From Diplonema papillatum (taxonomy: Eukaryota; Euglenozoa; Diplonemea; Diplonemida; Diplonemidae): a stretch of DNA of 64,000 nt. Positions 33,985-44,367 of this stretch are shown here, piece after piece. The stretch is from the NCBI GenBank assembly GCA_030068145.1, contig JAPJBO010000331.1, positions 124,001 to 188,000 of the forward strand, written 5' to 3'. Numbering within the stretch: position 1 is the first letter of the stretch; each line of letters opens with the position of its first letter. A program made the position numbers and the translations under genes. The notes below the pieces were generated by a model. The model was given only the letters and a program-made list of their open reading frames with translations, was not told where the DNA came from and ran no database searches.

Positions 33985-34366
33985 TTTGAGCACGGCGCGG
34001 ATGGTCCTTTCCGAGGGCGCCGTGAAGGTGTCGCCGTACCGCTGCAGCGCCCAGAGGAGAGCCCCGTTGGTCATGCCGAAGCCCTGCTGCACGGTGTACT
34101 CTCCCCCGGACCCCGGCAGCCCCGGGTGCGTCGCGTTGTACTTTTCGAAGAACATGCCGCCGTCGACGCCGCCGGTCAACTGCCAGCCGCAGTACGCGGT
34201 GTCGATGGATCAAAAAAAACTGGATCAACTTTTCTGGTCTTTTGGATCCAGTTGGTCCAGTTTGGGTTCCAATACAACGACTGGTGAGCGCAGGACGATG
34301 GGTTCGCCGATCCCGTTGGGCAGGCAGCGAAGCCCCTCAGTCAGCATCTGGTTGAGCGCCGGCTCT
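33985..34366 (-). pseudogene. Broken copy of the trehalase 3' end
   Basis: Repeats 34384-34735 (residues about 540-650) just downstream of the intact gene. About 90 bp with a local inverted repeat (GGATCAACTTTTC...TGGATCCAGTTGG) replace about 25 bp near 34210-34295, and seven codons (TACGQAA) are lost. The copied frame runs on into unrelated sequence. It cannot make an enzyme. Confidence 0.92.
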
Positions 34367-34373
34367 CTCTCTT

Positions 34374-36344
34374 TCAGAACCTACGGGGGGCGGCTTTGAG
34401 CACGGCGCGGATGGTCCTTTCCGAGGCTGCTTGCCCGCAGGCCGTCGGTGCGGTGAAGGTGTCGCCGTACCGCTGCAGCGCCCAGAGGAGAGCCCCGTTG
34501 GTCATGCCAAAGCCCTGCTGCACGGTGTACTCTCCCCCGGACCCCGGCAGCCCCGGGTGCGTCGCGTTGTACTTTTCGAAGAACATGCCGCCGTCGACGC
34601 CGCCGGTCAGCTGCCAGCCGCAGTACGCGGTGTCGACGAGCGACCGCAGCACCTGCTCCGCGATGGGCTCGCCGATCCCGCCGGGCAGCCCGCGCAGCCC
34701 CTCAGCCAGCATCTGGTTGAGCGCCGGCCACGCGTTCGGGAAGTCCCACTGCTGCCCCGTCGACAGCAGCGACGTCGCCACCCCGCCCCGGAACAGCAGC
34801 TGCTTCGCCGCCGTCAGCACCGCCGCCGCCGGCCCCGAAGGGGGGCGGAGGCCGACCCACAGCGGCAGGAAGTTGCTCGGGTACACCTCGCCGACCGCTT
34901 CCCCGGACGTCAAGTTCACGTCGAGCCACGTCGACCGCTCGGCTGACCAGAACACCGACTGCAGCGCGGCCTCGCGCTCTCTCGCTGCGCGGCCGCACTT
35001 GTCCGCGTCTTCGGGCTGGCCGATCTCCACCAGCCACGAGGCGAGCAGCGTCTCGCAGTGGTATAATATCGCGTTGAGGTCGACCGGCGCGACCTCCGAC
35101 GTCCGGATTGACTGGATGCTGCCCGCCGCCCGCTTCTCGCGCAGCCACCGGGAGCTGAAGTCCCACCCCGACTCGGCCGCCCCCGCGATGTCTCCCCACA
35201 TGCGGTCCCGCACGGCGTCCGGGTACCCGGCCGTCGTGTGGACGTCTTCCACGTACGATTCGGGCCGCGGGTACGTGACGTTGCTGATGGCGTACCGGTT
35301 GAGGGTGCGATTGCCGAACGAGACGACGGTGCTGCCCGACATCCACCAGTCGTACTCCCGGTGCGCGGCCTTCACCGCGCGGGCGAAGAACTCGGGCGGG
35401 ACCGACGCCTGCGGCCGGCCACGCCGACCGGCGGTGTCCATCACGTTGAGGTACCTCTCGAGCATCTTGCAGAACAGCGGTGGCTGCGACCGGTTCGTGT
35501 AGTACAGCCGCGCGCCGTTCGGGATGAACCCCGTGCTCTCGATGAAGTCGGCGAAGTTCGCGATCATGCCGGTCGCCGTGTCGTACATCTCGGACACGTA
35601 CAAACCCTCGAGCACCCAGTACGTGTCCCAGTAGTAAAACTCGCGGAACCGCCCGCCCGGCACCACGAACGGGTGCGTCGCGTTGAGCGACGAGAAGCAC
35701 GACGGGCAGAGCCCGCTGTGGTTGTACCGGCGCACGAGCTGCAGCCACACGGCGTTCAGCCCGGCCGCGAAGTCACGCAGGTTCGGGTCGGGGATGGTCT
35801 GCAGGAAGCTCGGCGCCTGCTTCCAGTCCCCCGGGGTCGACCGCGCGATTTCGTGGCCGGCAGGGAGGAAGTTCTCGTCCAGCAGAGTCCGCAGGGCGGA
35901 GTAGTTGTTCTCCTGGTACCGGTCGGCTATGCGGGCGAATGCCGCCAGGACAGTCTGCGGTGTGCTGCTGATCGGCATGTCGACGAAGGTCTTCGAGTCG
36001 TTGTAGACCCCGGACATCTGCACCGCGTGCAGAAAGGGCCCGCGGCAATACACGGGGTGCACGCACTCGTCGTGGAACAGCTGGTTCTTCACGTACGGAG
36101 TCGTCCGCCGCATCCTCGGCGGGTCGCCCGACGACGCCGTGCAGATGCTCACGACGCCGACCGTCAGGATCACCACCGCGACAGCCGCGGCCAGCTCCAA
36201 GACCCGGGCGAGCTTGAACGCAGGCGCGCCGCCCGCAGCCTCCTCCGCGGGCATCAGGGTCACGTCGTCGGCGTCGCCGCAGCAGTGGTCGCTCGCCTCC
36301 TTCCCGGGCGACGGCTCGAGCTGGATGACCTCCATCGGCTGCAT
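34374..36344 (-). CDS. GH37 trehalase, membrane-anchored
   Basis: Hydrolyses alpha,alpha-trehalose to two glucoses. It is an intronless gene of 656 residues. A single hydrophobic segment at about 48-70 behind a short acidic N terminus predicts a type II membrane protein with the catalytic domain outside the cytosol, consistent with several N-x-S/T sites. Both family signatures are present: PGGRFREFYYWDTYW (229-243) and QWDFPNAWP (532-540). Asp394 in ESGWDFSSRW is the likely catalytic acid and Glu590 in FFEKY the likely base (inferred by family comparison). Late motif GGEYTVQQGFGMTNG has Met where most trehalases have Trp. The C terminus ends AAPRRF-stop; a GTAGGT donor just before it could instead lead to another exon. 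Two related segments upstream (about 36425-36495 and 36580-36645) may be a duplicated leader or promoter. Confidence 0.93.
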   Translation of the reverse strand: MQPMEVIQLEPSPGKEASDHCCGDADDVTLMPAEEAAGGAPAFKLARVLELAAAVAVVILTVGVVSICTASSGDPPRMRRTTPYVKNQLFHDECVHPVYCRGPFLHAVQMSGVYNDSKTFVDMPISSTPQTVLAAFARIADRYQENNYSALRTLLDENFLPAGHEIARSTPGDWKQAPSFLQTIPDPNLRDFAAGLNAVWLQLVRRYNHSGLCPSCFSSLNATHPFVVPGGRFREFYYWDTYWVLEGLYVSEMYDTATGMIANFADFIESTGFIPNGARLYYTNRSQPPLFCKMLERYLNVMDTAGRRGRPQASVPPEFFARAVKAAHREYDWWMSGSTVVSFGNRTLNRYAISNVTYPRPESYVEDVHTTAGYPDAVRDRMWGDIAGAAESGWDFSSRWLREKRAAGSIQSIRTSEVAPVDLNAILYHCETLLASWLVEIGQPEDADKCGRAAREREAALQSVFWSAERSTWLDVNLTSGEAVGEVYPSNFLPLWVGLRPPSGPAAAVLTAAKQLLFRGGVATSLLSTGQQWDFPNAWPALNQMLAEGLRGLPGGIGEPIAEQVLRSLVDTAYCGWQLTGGVDGGMFFEKYNATHPGLPGSGGEYTVQQGFGMTNGALLWALQRYGDTFTAPTACGQAASERTIRAVLKAAPRRF

Positions 36345-37680
36345 TTCTCACGTTTTCTCTTTCAGATTTGCTTTTCTCTCTTTGCACTGTACGGAGGTGG
36401 GTGCGCATGCGCATACTCCATGGTAACACGTCAAAAAGGATCAATGATTGCCGCTGCGAATTGATGCGCCACGAAACCCTTCTCAGTCAACGTTTTTCAC
36501 TAACCACGGGGGACTTTCATTTATGCCGAAAAGATCAGAACCCCAGCTGGAGTTCGGACACTGCGCCCCCAGGATGACACATCAAAAGGGAACAACGATT
36601 GCCGCTGCGAATAGATGCGTCACGAAACCTTTCCGTGCTCCATTTCTGAGCTGCAGAACTCTTCACTTTTGACCCATGGTTCCTTCAGAAGGCTTCCTGC
36701 GCCTGAGGGCAACACCCGCTCTGTCCTTAAGGGGTACCGTCCTGCACCTCAAAACAGTCTGGAGGTACGTTTGGCTTGAGGCCTCAGATGAGATGAATGA
36801 AGGTTCAGAAATAGGCTCGATCTACCTTCACACACCGTGGCCTTCCCCCCACCCCCGCACGGTGGGGAAATGAAAAAAAGAAGCAGAAAACACGGAGCGG
36901 ACAACAGCGAACGGACGTAAGATGGCAGATAAGTGCGAGCCGCGTGCGTCGGCCCGTCCGCCTTCCCTTCTTGTGCTCGGTGCAAAAACCGCAAACGACT
37001 TCCACAGGTTGCACAATCTTCCTCTTCCAACGTGTATGCAATGACACAACCTCAGGTTGGACTCGGACTCGTGTGCCTTTCCACTGGAATTCAGGGTCCA
37101 AAGGTCTGGTAATTTTGGGACTCCGACGTGGCAGATAATTCGATGTTCGCTGATTCGTAAGTTGCTGCCGCGGAAGCTTCATGGTCTGGTAGTTACTAGG
37201 TGCGAACACACATTTATCGGGGCTGGGTTGTGAACGCCTCTAAGCCGTGATTTACAGTGGTAGCATCACGGAACTGTGGCAAGAAGCTCTTCTGCAGCAT
37301 CCCGTGGCCTTGAACATGAGATGTTGACCTCCTACGGTGTTGTCCGAGATGTACCAACACTCTTCGTGGGTTCGAATGAGCTGTCTTTCAGACACCTGCA
37401 GCCAGCTCTCGCAGTCCTGCTCACCGGACACACTTGGAGCTACGATTCTACGTCAGGGTGCAATGGAGCGCCCTTTAACTGAACCCCTTCGGCTTTCATG
37501 CTCTCCCCTCGCCACTACAGCCAAGATCTGCACTCATCCACGCTTCGTAGGGCTCATGTGGGCCACGCTCTCCTACGCGCGCCTGGCTTTGTGTGTGGAT
37601 ACCGGTAAGCGGTCAACTATGGTTAGATCGTAAAAAATTGGGTTTAAAAAAAAATGGAACAAAAACTGCGGTGATTTTTG
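36345..37680. other. Upstream of trehalase, duplicated leader region
   Basis: GATTGCCGCTGCGAAT.GATG followed by CACGAAAC occurs at 36440-36480 and 36595-36635, with CATCAAAA.GGxAxCAA before each. The rest is unassigned. Confidence 0.5.
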
Positions 37681-37737
37681 ATGAAGTTGAGCAATTCTTT
37701 TTTTTTTTTTTTTCCAAATTTTTTTCTTGGGCTCTGT

Positions 37738-37930
37738 ACCGATTTCCCAAACTAAAGCATCAAGGCGTGGCGCACCTTGGGGCTTGGCGCTCGCGCTCGT
37801 CGAGACGGTCAGCCGCAGGGCAGAGCGGACGGGGTTGTAGCACTGTGCTGCCTCCGACGCAAGCTTTGCAAACTGTGTGGTTGACCGTCACGTTCCTGGA
37901 CCAGGAGCGGCCTTTTTCTTTTTCTTCTTC
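37738..37930 (+). mobile_element. SINE-like element, copy 4, truncated at the left end
   Basis: Begins internally at CCGATTTCCCAAACTAAAGC and keeps the full right end with its T/C tail. TTCTTGGGCTCTGT flanks it at 37724-37737 and 37931-37944, a perfect 14-bp target duplication. Truncation at one end with an intact target duplication is the usual product of target-primed reverse transcription. Confidence 0.88.
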
Positions 37931-37944
37931 TTCTTGGGCTCTGT

Positions 37945-39503
37945 CGGCCCCGCAGCAGCGTTTTCCAAAAAGACGCAAGGTTTTGACCCTGCATGTCACA
38001 ACGGTGCAACTGCCGGTGAGATCGCTTGAGCAAGCGTGCGTCTCTTCCTTTTCTAAACTAAGTCCACTAAGGAGAGAGAAAGACGGAGGAGGAGAGGGGG
38101 ACGGGGGGAAGAGGTCCAGCCGACCGCTGGTGCACACTACCTTTTACTACGGTAGGTACGCTACGTCTGTCGCTAGTTTTCCGCTCGTTTGTGCGGCCTT
38201 GGCATTCACGGTCCTGCGTTCTTGCTACTTTCTTCTTTTTTGCTGCACAATTCTAGACTGTTTCGCGGTTCAAGCGGTTCCTGCCAGAAGAAAAAAGAAG
38301 GCTTGAAAATAAATGAAAACGCCATCCCGCAGTAGGCGGCGACCGGAAGAGTAAGGGACTTGATAGGAAGAAAGTGACCGATAAGCAAGGAGACGAGGCA
38401 CGAAGAGAAAAAAGGAAGGCAAAGAGCAGGCGCACAGTTGTGAAGTGCTCCCCCATCTAGGAAGCTCCTGCCGTGAGTCTCGAATTCTGCTGAGCAGATA
38501 TCTATGTGCCAGAGGGAACGTGTCAGTTAGACTTTGGCGGACACTTGCCGGCATATATTTTATATAGCGGAGAACCCCCCCCCCCCCCATCCCCCCCCCC
38601 CCCCTTCCCCACCTTTATATTTTTTGACGGGCAGATGACGGCATGGCAAACCATGGCTTTGTCCTACAGGCCACTGTGGCCGACGCCCCGCCGTCCCCCC
38701 CCTTTTTATCCCGGTGGCGGACATATGGCGGCACGGCAAACCATAAAATACTCGACGTAGCTGCTTCGACTCGGAATGGAAGGGGGGAAATATAGAGGTA
38801 AGGGGCAAATACAATACAAACACAATCTGATTTGTTCTTCGCTTACACCACCGTGTGTTGTTTTCTCACTCAGGACTTTTTTGACCTGTTGTGTTTGTGT
38901 GATTTGTCGTGTAGGGGTAGACCCGCATGACCTCACGTCCGTTCAACACGTGGTTCGGTAGTTACAGCACCCTTTTCTTTTTTTTTTTTTGTCTCCGCTA
39001 TTGCTCTACCATTCACTCCCTCCTCTACGCCTCACCATCCCATCATCATTTAAACATTCCTTCTTTTTCCTCTTATCTACCCCTTTTTCCCGTTTTCACA
39101 TTCCTTCTCTTACATCCATCACTTCCTCCCCACTCCGCCGCAGCGCTCGTGCGAAAAACGAGAATGCTGGGGCAGAACCGCACGAAAACAGCAGAGAAGC
39201 CCCAAGCAAACCACAGCAAGAGGCGACACACGGGGAGGAAACCACCCCCAAGAAAAACGAAAGAGCGTGCAACTGCTCCAGCATTCCCTCCCTGAGCTTC
39301 CCCTCTCGGGCCACGGCACGAGCCAGAAAGAAGCTCCCCAACCGGACTTCTAACCGGAGCCGACAACAAGGCACCCCGGAAACCGTTCCTCCTCCCGACC
39401 TAACGGAGCTAAAGGATGGCCAGGTACATTCATGTTCCCGATGTTTCCCTCTCAAAAGGCTAAGGCCCAGCCTCCGTTTGTTGTCCTAGTGAGCTCTATA
39501 CTT

Positions 39504-39538
<35 letters not shown>

Positions 39539-40418
39539 CACTTTGGATCCCTTCTGTTCTTTGTCGGGCAGCATCGTCGAGCATTTCCTTTCAAGCTGGC
39601 GCTTATGTAAAAAATAAGGCCCGAGACTCCCCCCCTCCCCATGCCGGACATTGTGCGCCAAAGTCTAACGGACAGTTTCCCAGAAGACCTTTTCTAGGGG
39701 AGAAACCATTCTGGCGAGCTTTAAATCGTGCAGAAGCACACGGCGAGGTCCAGCCTCAGGAGGCTGGAGTTAAAGAGGGTGTGCCCGAGTCACACCCGAA
39801 AAGCGGGTATGCTACAATCAAAACGCGTGTAAATCCATACCCGAAAAGCGGGTGTGGCCCCCGCTTTTTTTTTAACTCCAGCTTTCACTCCAGCTTCTGA
39901 GGCTGGACTTCACCGTGTAACGTTCACTGTTTACCCCCGCCCCCGTAGAAACCCTGTTCATCCTCTTTGAAGGGGGAAGGCTGTGCCCCAACCCAAGACT
40001 CGACAAGAGGAGGGGGCTCTTTTTCGAGATACCCGATCGCCTTTCTAATATGCTCCCGGAACACCTTATCGTGCCTCCTGGGTTGAATAAATCCCTGGTT
40101 CTGGCTCGAAGCTTCAAGAATACTGCAGTTGTACCAAACAGCGATCTGGGTTGTAGTAGGGGCCCGAATAGGCCCCGAGTGAGTGCCGGTAGATAGAATC
40201 ACCTGGTTCCAATTAGGTGACTCACGCTCGTAGTACTGAGACATAGCGGGCCGGTAACACGGCTGGGAGCCTAAAGTTGGAATGCAAAGAAACTGCGGCG
40301 ATAGTCTGCACAAGCCACCACCTTTTTCGTGCGTACCGAGTCGTGTTGCCGGCGGTGGCACATCTAAGAGACTACTGAGCCGTCGTAGGCGGTATGGGTG
40401 GCGCGGTCCTCATTCGTG
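37945..40418. other. Intergenic, low-complexity and repeats
   Basis: Contains a poly-C stretch at 38574-38605, a partial direct repeat around GACGGCATGGCAAACCATGG (38630-38655) and 38715-38745, a 33-bp poly-A at 39505-39537, and an inverted-repeat element at 39749-39908. No gene supported. Confidence 0.5.
39749..39908. mobile_element. Small inverted-repeat (MITE-like) element
   Basis: Ends GTCCAGCCTCAG and CTGAGGCTGGAC are exact inverse copies. Further inside, GGAGTTAAA and TTTAACTCC also pair, and CCCGAAAAGCGGGT occurs twice. No clear target duplication. Confidence 0.6.
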
Positions 40419-43400
40419 CTACATGTCTTGCATAATTTGCATGAGCGTCGGGCTGTTTGGGCGGTGGTTCACGACCAGGTACCGGCCCAGCCACAATGCT
40501 GGTGACGCGGGGGGCGTCTTCTCGCACAGAAGCTGCTCCACTCCTTTCGACACGAGCTCCGACAGGTTGGAGCGTTCGATGCACGCCAGCATGGTCGCCT
40601 GTGGAGTTGATGGAAAGCTTGTCAGGGAACCGTCCTGCGATCCTATAATTATGACACAAGAAATCGCCAGCACGGCTTTCAGACTATTTATGGTGGAATT
40701 CCCTTATCCCAACACTGTTTTATATTTAGTTAAGGTGTAATGCCCTTAATATCCCACTCAAAACAAAGTTGTGCCCTTATATCCCAAACTGGGATATAAG
40801 GGCACCAGATTTGTTTGCAGTGGGATATAAGGGCACACAATTTGTTTGGGGTGGGATACAAGGGAAATTTACCTTTAGTTAATTTTTGTGCTTTAGTACC
40901 AACAGTGCAAAGAAATCAGTTGTTGGCAGCGTACTGCATGAAACTTACCAAAGTAGGTGAGTTCCGCTGGAGCGCACAAACAGAAGAAAGCGCCCGCATG
41001 CCATGGCGCCCGCATAGCCAGCATCAGCCAACGCATGAGAGGCAGTGCTCTGCCTAAACGTTAAACTAAGGTTTTCCCCCAGAAGGTCCCGAAGAAGTTG
41101 CTGTAGATCGGCGCCGGTTAAAAAAAACGGCCGGAGAACGTCCTACCAAACGGACGGGACCGTCTCCACAATATTTCGAGACTGGAGGTCCTATGAACAT
41201 GCAATGTGAATAGCCTCTATTCGAGCCAACCCCACTTTTCTCCAGTAAAAAAGTGTATTGTTTTTGGACTGGATAATAGTGCGGAGCAAGCTTTTTTTTA
41301 CCCTTCCGAAAGGTATGCGGGTGGCAGAGTGACCGGGTGTCGGCCTTCAGGCCTGTAGGCCCGGGTTCGAACCCCGCCCATGACATTTTCCCGGTCGAAG
41401 ATAGTTTTCGAGGTTTGTTGCGTTTCGGGGTCTAATGTGCCCGAAAGTTGCGTTTTTTGCGGAGTTTCTCAGTATCTCGCGGTATTTGGCTTACCCCGGG
41501 TGAGTCGGGGGGGGTCCGGGGGGGCCTCCCCCCCGGGTACTGGCGCCACCAGAACCCGAACTTTGCTTCGCCCGAACTTAGCTTCGCCCGAAAGTTGCTT
41601 CCCCCAGAACTTTGTTTCGCCCGAACTTAGCTTCGCCCGAACTTTGCTTCACCAGAACTTTGCTTCATCCGAACTTAGCTTCGCCCAGAACTTTGCTTCG
41701 CCCGAACTTTGTTTCGCCCGAACTTAGCTTCACCAGAACTTTGCTTCACCCGAACTTAGCTTCGCCCGAACTTTGCTTCGCCCGAACTTTGCTTCACCAG
41801 AACTTTGCTTCACCCGAACTTAGCTTCACCCGAACTTAGCTTCGCCCGAACTTTGTTTCGCCCGATCTTAGCTTCACCAGAACTTTGCTTCACCCGAACT
41901 TTGCTTCCCCCAGAACTTAGCTTCGCCCGGACTTTGTTTCGCCCGAACTTTGCTTCGCCCGAACTTTGCTTCACCAGAACTTAGCTTCGCCCGAACTTTG
42001 CTTCACCAGAACTTTGCTTCACCAGAACCAGCATTGCCCGAACTTAGCTTCGCCCGAACTTTGCTGTTCCCCGAACTTTAACTGCTGCCTCCAGTCTCGC
42101 CACGCGCCGGCCATAGCCGAGCGCACGTACTTTCGTGAAAGCGCCTGCTTTGTAGAAAGGAGGCTGCCAGTTGCCAGTCTCAAAAGAGGTAATGCGCTAT
42201 AGCCCAGGTTCCCTTTAGGCGGTCGTCGCCTGTCAGTGCGTCGTCAAGATTGAGCACTTGTGCGTCGTCAAGATTGAGCACTTGTTGGGGTAACGGGGCC
42301 AGGTGTCTTGCGAATCTGATGCATTGCCCGAGTTCGAGAGCGAGCAGGCACGCCATCGTTTCTAGCTTTCGAAGGCACGGGGTGTGCCCTAGAAGAGAGT
42401 GATACAGCCCGTCAAGCAGCGGCTGCCGGCCAACGACTTCGCGGCATGGACCACGCACTCCTACGCACGCCTGGCTTTGTGATACCAGTACGCGGCCAAC
42501 TATGGGTGGATCGCTTGAGCATCATCCATTTTCGGGACCGGTGCATTCGGCAGGTGAGTTGTTACACACTCATTATCGGATGCCGACTTCCATGGCCACC
42601 GTCCTGCTGTCAAGATGAACCGACGCTGATTCCGTGACACCGAGTGATAAAAGACGGGCATACGTGCCTCCCGACGACGTCGTCGACGGGGTTCAGCTTC
42701 TGCCGCTTGGGTGCCGACGCCGGCGGCGCCGGCGGCGACTGCTTCTTGCCGGCCGGCTTCGCGGCCGCGGCCTTCGGCTGCCGCTTCTGCGGCTTGCCTT
42801 CGGGCGTCCGTAGCAGCTCCGCCATGCCGACCATGATCTCGCCGAGGGTCCAGTCGTCCCCGGTGGCGTCGTACACGTCGGACAGCGTGCGCTTGACCGC
42901 TCCGCGCGGCGCCTTGTCTTTCGCCGCCTTCGGCGCCGGCTTCCGCGCGACGGCCCCTCCTTTGCCCTTGGCGGCCGGCGCTTTCCCGGGCGCCGGGCCG
43001 GCGGCGGGGGATCCTGGCACCTTTTCGGCGGCCGAGGGCGTGGCCACGGGGCTCGCGGGGGGTGCCTTCTTGTCCGCCGACGTTGCGGGGTCCGCTGCGG
43101 GGGCCTTCTTCGGCGAGGCTTTGGCCGCGGATTTGCCCGACTTCTTGCCGGGCTTCGACGGCTTGTCTTTCGGCGCCGGCGGCGATTCCGCGGTCGGAGC
43201 CTCGGCAGCCGGTGCCTTCGCCTCTTTGGACGCCTTTTTCGGACTTTTTTTCGGGGAATTCTTCGGGGAAGAATTCTTCGGCGTCGCGACCTTCGCCGCC
43301 TTGGCGTCCTGCTTCGGCTTCGCGGCCTTCGCCTGCTTCGGCGCCTTTTTGGCGGCGGGCGCCGCGGGGAGGACGGGCGAGCCGGCGGTGGCGACCGAGG

Positions 43401-44052
43401 CGGCCGGCTTCCGCCGTTGCGCGGCCTCCTCCGCGGGCACGGGGGACAGCGGGAGGTTTTTGACGGGCGTCCCGGGGGCCCTGCGGTGCGGCGACGGCAG
43501 CAGCAGCGTCTGGTTCGGGTTCGGCTCCGGCAGGTTGTCGCAGACCGAGCTGACCGGCGGGCCCTGGTCGTCGGTGAAGATGTTGAAGCCTTGGGCGGCG
43601 CCGTCCTTCGCCGCTTCGGCCTTCGCCTTCTTCACGGACGCCTTCTTCGACGTCCGCTGCTGCTTGCGGGCTGATTCGCTCTCCGGGCTGGGCGAGACCA
43701 CTTTCAGAGAAACGGTCTCGGAGCTCACTGCGACGTCCGTCCGCGATTTGGTCTCGCGCTGTTTGCGGGTGGTCTTTCCGTCGGTGGTCACGGTGGAGGA
43801 AACGGCAGCCGTCGCGTGGGCATCGGTGCGGACGACGGTCGCGGGTTTGTCCTTCAATGCGACGTCGGTGAGCCCTTGCGCCATGTTCACCCGTGGGCCC
43901 TGCATACGCGGGTTCGCGGCCACCAGCCCACTCGACGCGTCCTTCCGCCTCTTCTTCTTCGCCTTCTCCGACTTCGGAGAACCCTCTCTCTCAGCGTCGT
44001 GCTTTCCCCGCGCGCTGCCCTTCTGCTTGTACATATCCATGACGCTCAGCAT
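40419..44052 (-). CDS. Lys/Ala/Pro-rich protein with C-terminal Dpy-30 motif
   Basis: Two exons joined by inference. Exon 1 (44052-42664) encodes 463 residues from MLSVMDMYKQKG: a basic N terminus with KKKRRK (nuclear-signal-like), then a long Lys/Ala/Pro/Ser tract resembling histone H1 tails, then a less biased stretch (VKRTLSDVYDATGDDWTLGE). The donor is GTATGC. Exon 2 (40598-40419), entered after TCCATCAACTCCACAG in the same phase, encodes 59 residues: ERSNLSELVSKGVEQLL then PASPALWLGRYLVVNH. This matches the Dpy-30/RIIa-like dimerisation motif (hydrophobic helix, P-x-x-[FW]-L-x-x-YL). Dpy-30 modules dock onto amphipathic helices in COMPASS histone methyltransferases and in ciliary or AKAP complexes. 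The basic tract favours a chromatin role, but this is inference. The intron of about 2 kb holds a tandem array, a tRNA-like sequence and an inverted-repeat element. Exon 2 could belong to a different small gene. CTCTCTTCGTCAG upstream of the ATG is a possible leader acceptor. Confidence 0.6.
40688..40872. mobile_element. GGGATATAAGGG inverted-repeat element
   Basis: Left end TTCCCTTATCCCAACAC and right end GTGGGATACAAGGGAA are near inverse copies. Centrally, GTGCCCTTATATCCCA and its exact inverse are separated by only AAC, a 16-bp perfect stem. Direct copies of the motif occur at 12180-12240. Confidence 0.65.
41318..41385 (+). other. tRNA-derived Pol III-like sequence
   Basis: TGGCAGAGTGA fits the A box at 10 of 11 positions, and GGTTCGAACCC is a perfect B box about 30 bp later. 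A T-arm is almost complete, but no matching acceptor stem and no regular 7-base anticodon loop can be drawn (GGCC-TTCA-GGCC pairs instead). Best read as a tRNA pseudogene or SINE head rather than a working tRNA. Confidence 0.55.
41540..42080. repeat. Tandem array of 16-17-bp units
   Basis: Over 30 units of GCTTCGCCCGAACTT[T/A] and GCTTCACCAGAACTTT alternate without a strict order, inside the intron of the Dpy-30 motif gene. The long plus-strand frames through it encode only repeats of NFASPEL-like peptides. Confidence 0.95.
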
Positions 44053-44059
44053 GGTCGTC

Positions 44060-44332
44060 CCGACACGGGGGCGCTCTGGCTTGCTGCACGGCTGACGAAG
44101 AGAGAATCGGTCTCCCCTCCCCCCCCTCTGGTGCGGATTTTAGTAGTCGTGCCCGAGGGACGTTCCTTCGTGTTGTTGTTGGAAGAGGGACGAACTTATT
44201 AGAGTGGGGTGAAATGTTTGTGTGCTTTCTGCTGTGTGTGTATGGAGGGTGGGGATCTTGTTTCGTGTTCAGGCGCTACTTGCCTCGCATGCATGTTTGA
44301 TGCTAGCATCAAGTCTTCTTCGCGGGAATGCA

Positions 44333-44367
<35 letters not shown>

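Noticed and set aside
34396..36464. Long plus-strand frames opposite trehalase
   Set aside because: Shadow of the GC-rich trehalase exon, which has both GH37 signatures.
41318..41385. Functional tRNA gene
   Set aside because: A and B boxes are good, but the acceptor stem does not pair and no regular anticodon arm can be drawn.
41540..42080. CRISPR array or protein repeat gene
   Set aside because: Units are contiguous 16-17 bp without spacers, in a eukaryotic intron; translated frames are just repeat peptides.
42180..42458. 92-residue minus-strand frame downstream of the Lys-rich exon
   Set aside because: No acceptor in phase and no family similarity; it contains a 23-bp tandem duplication and looks like intron sequence.
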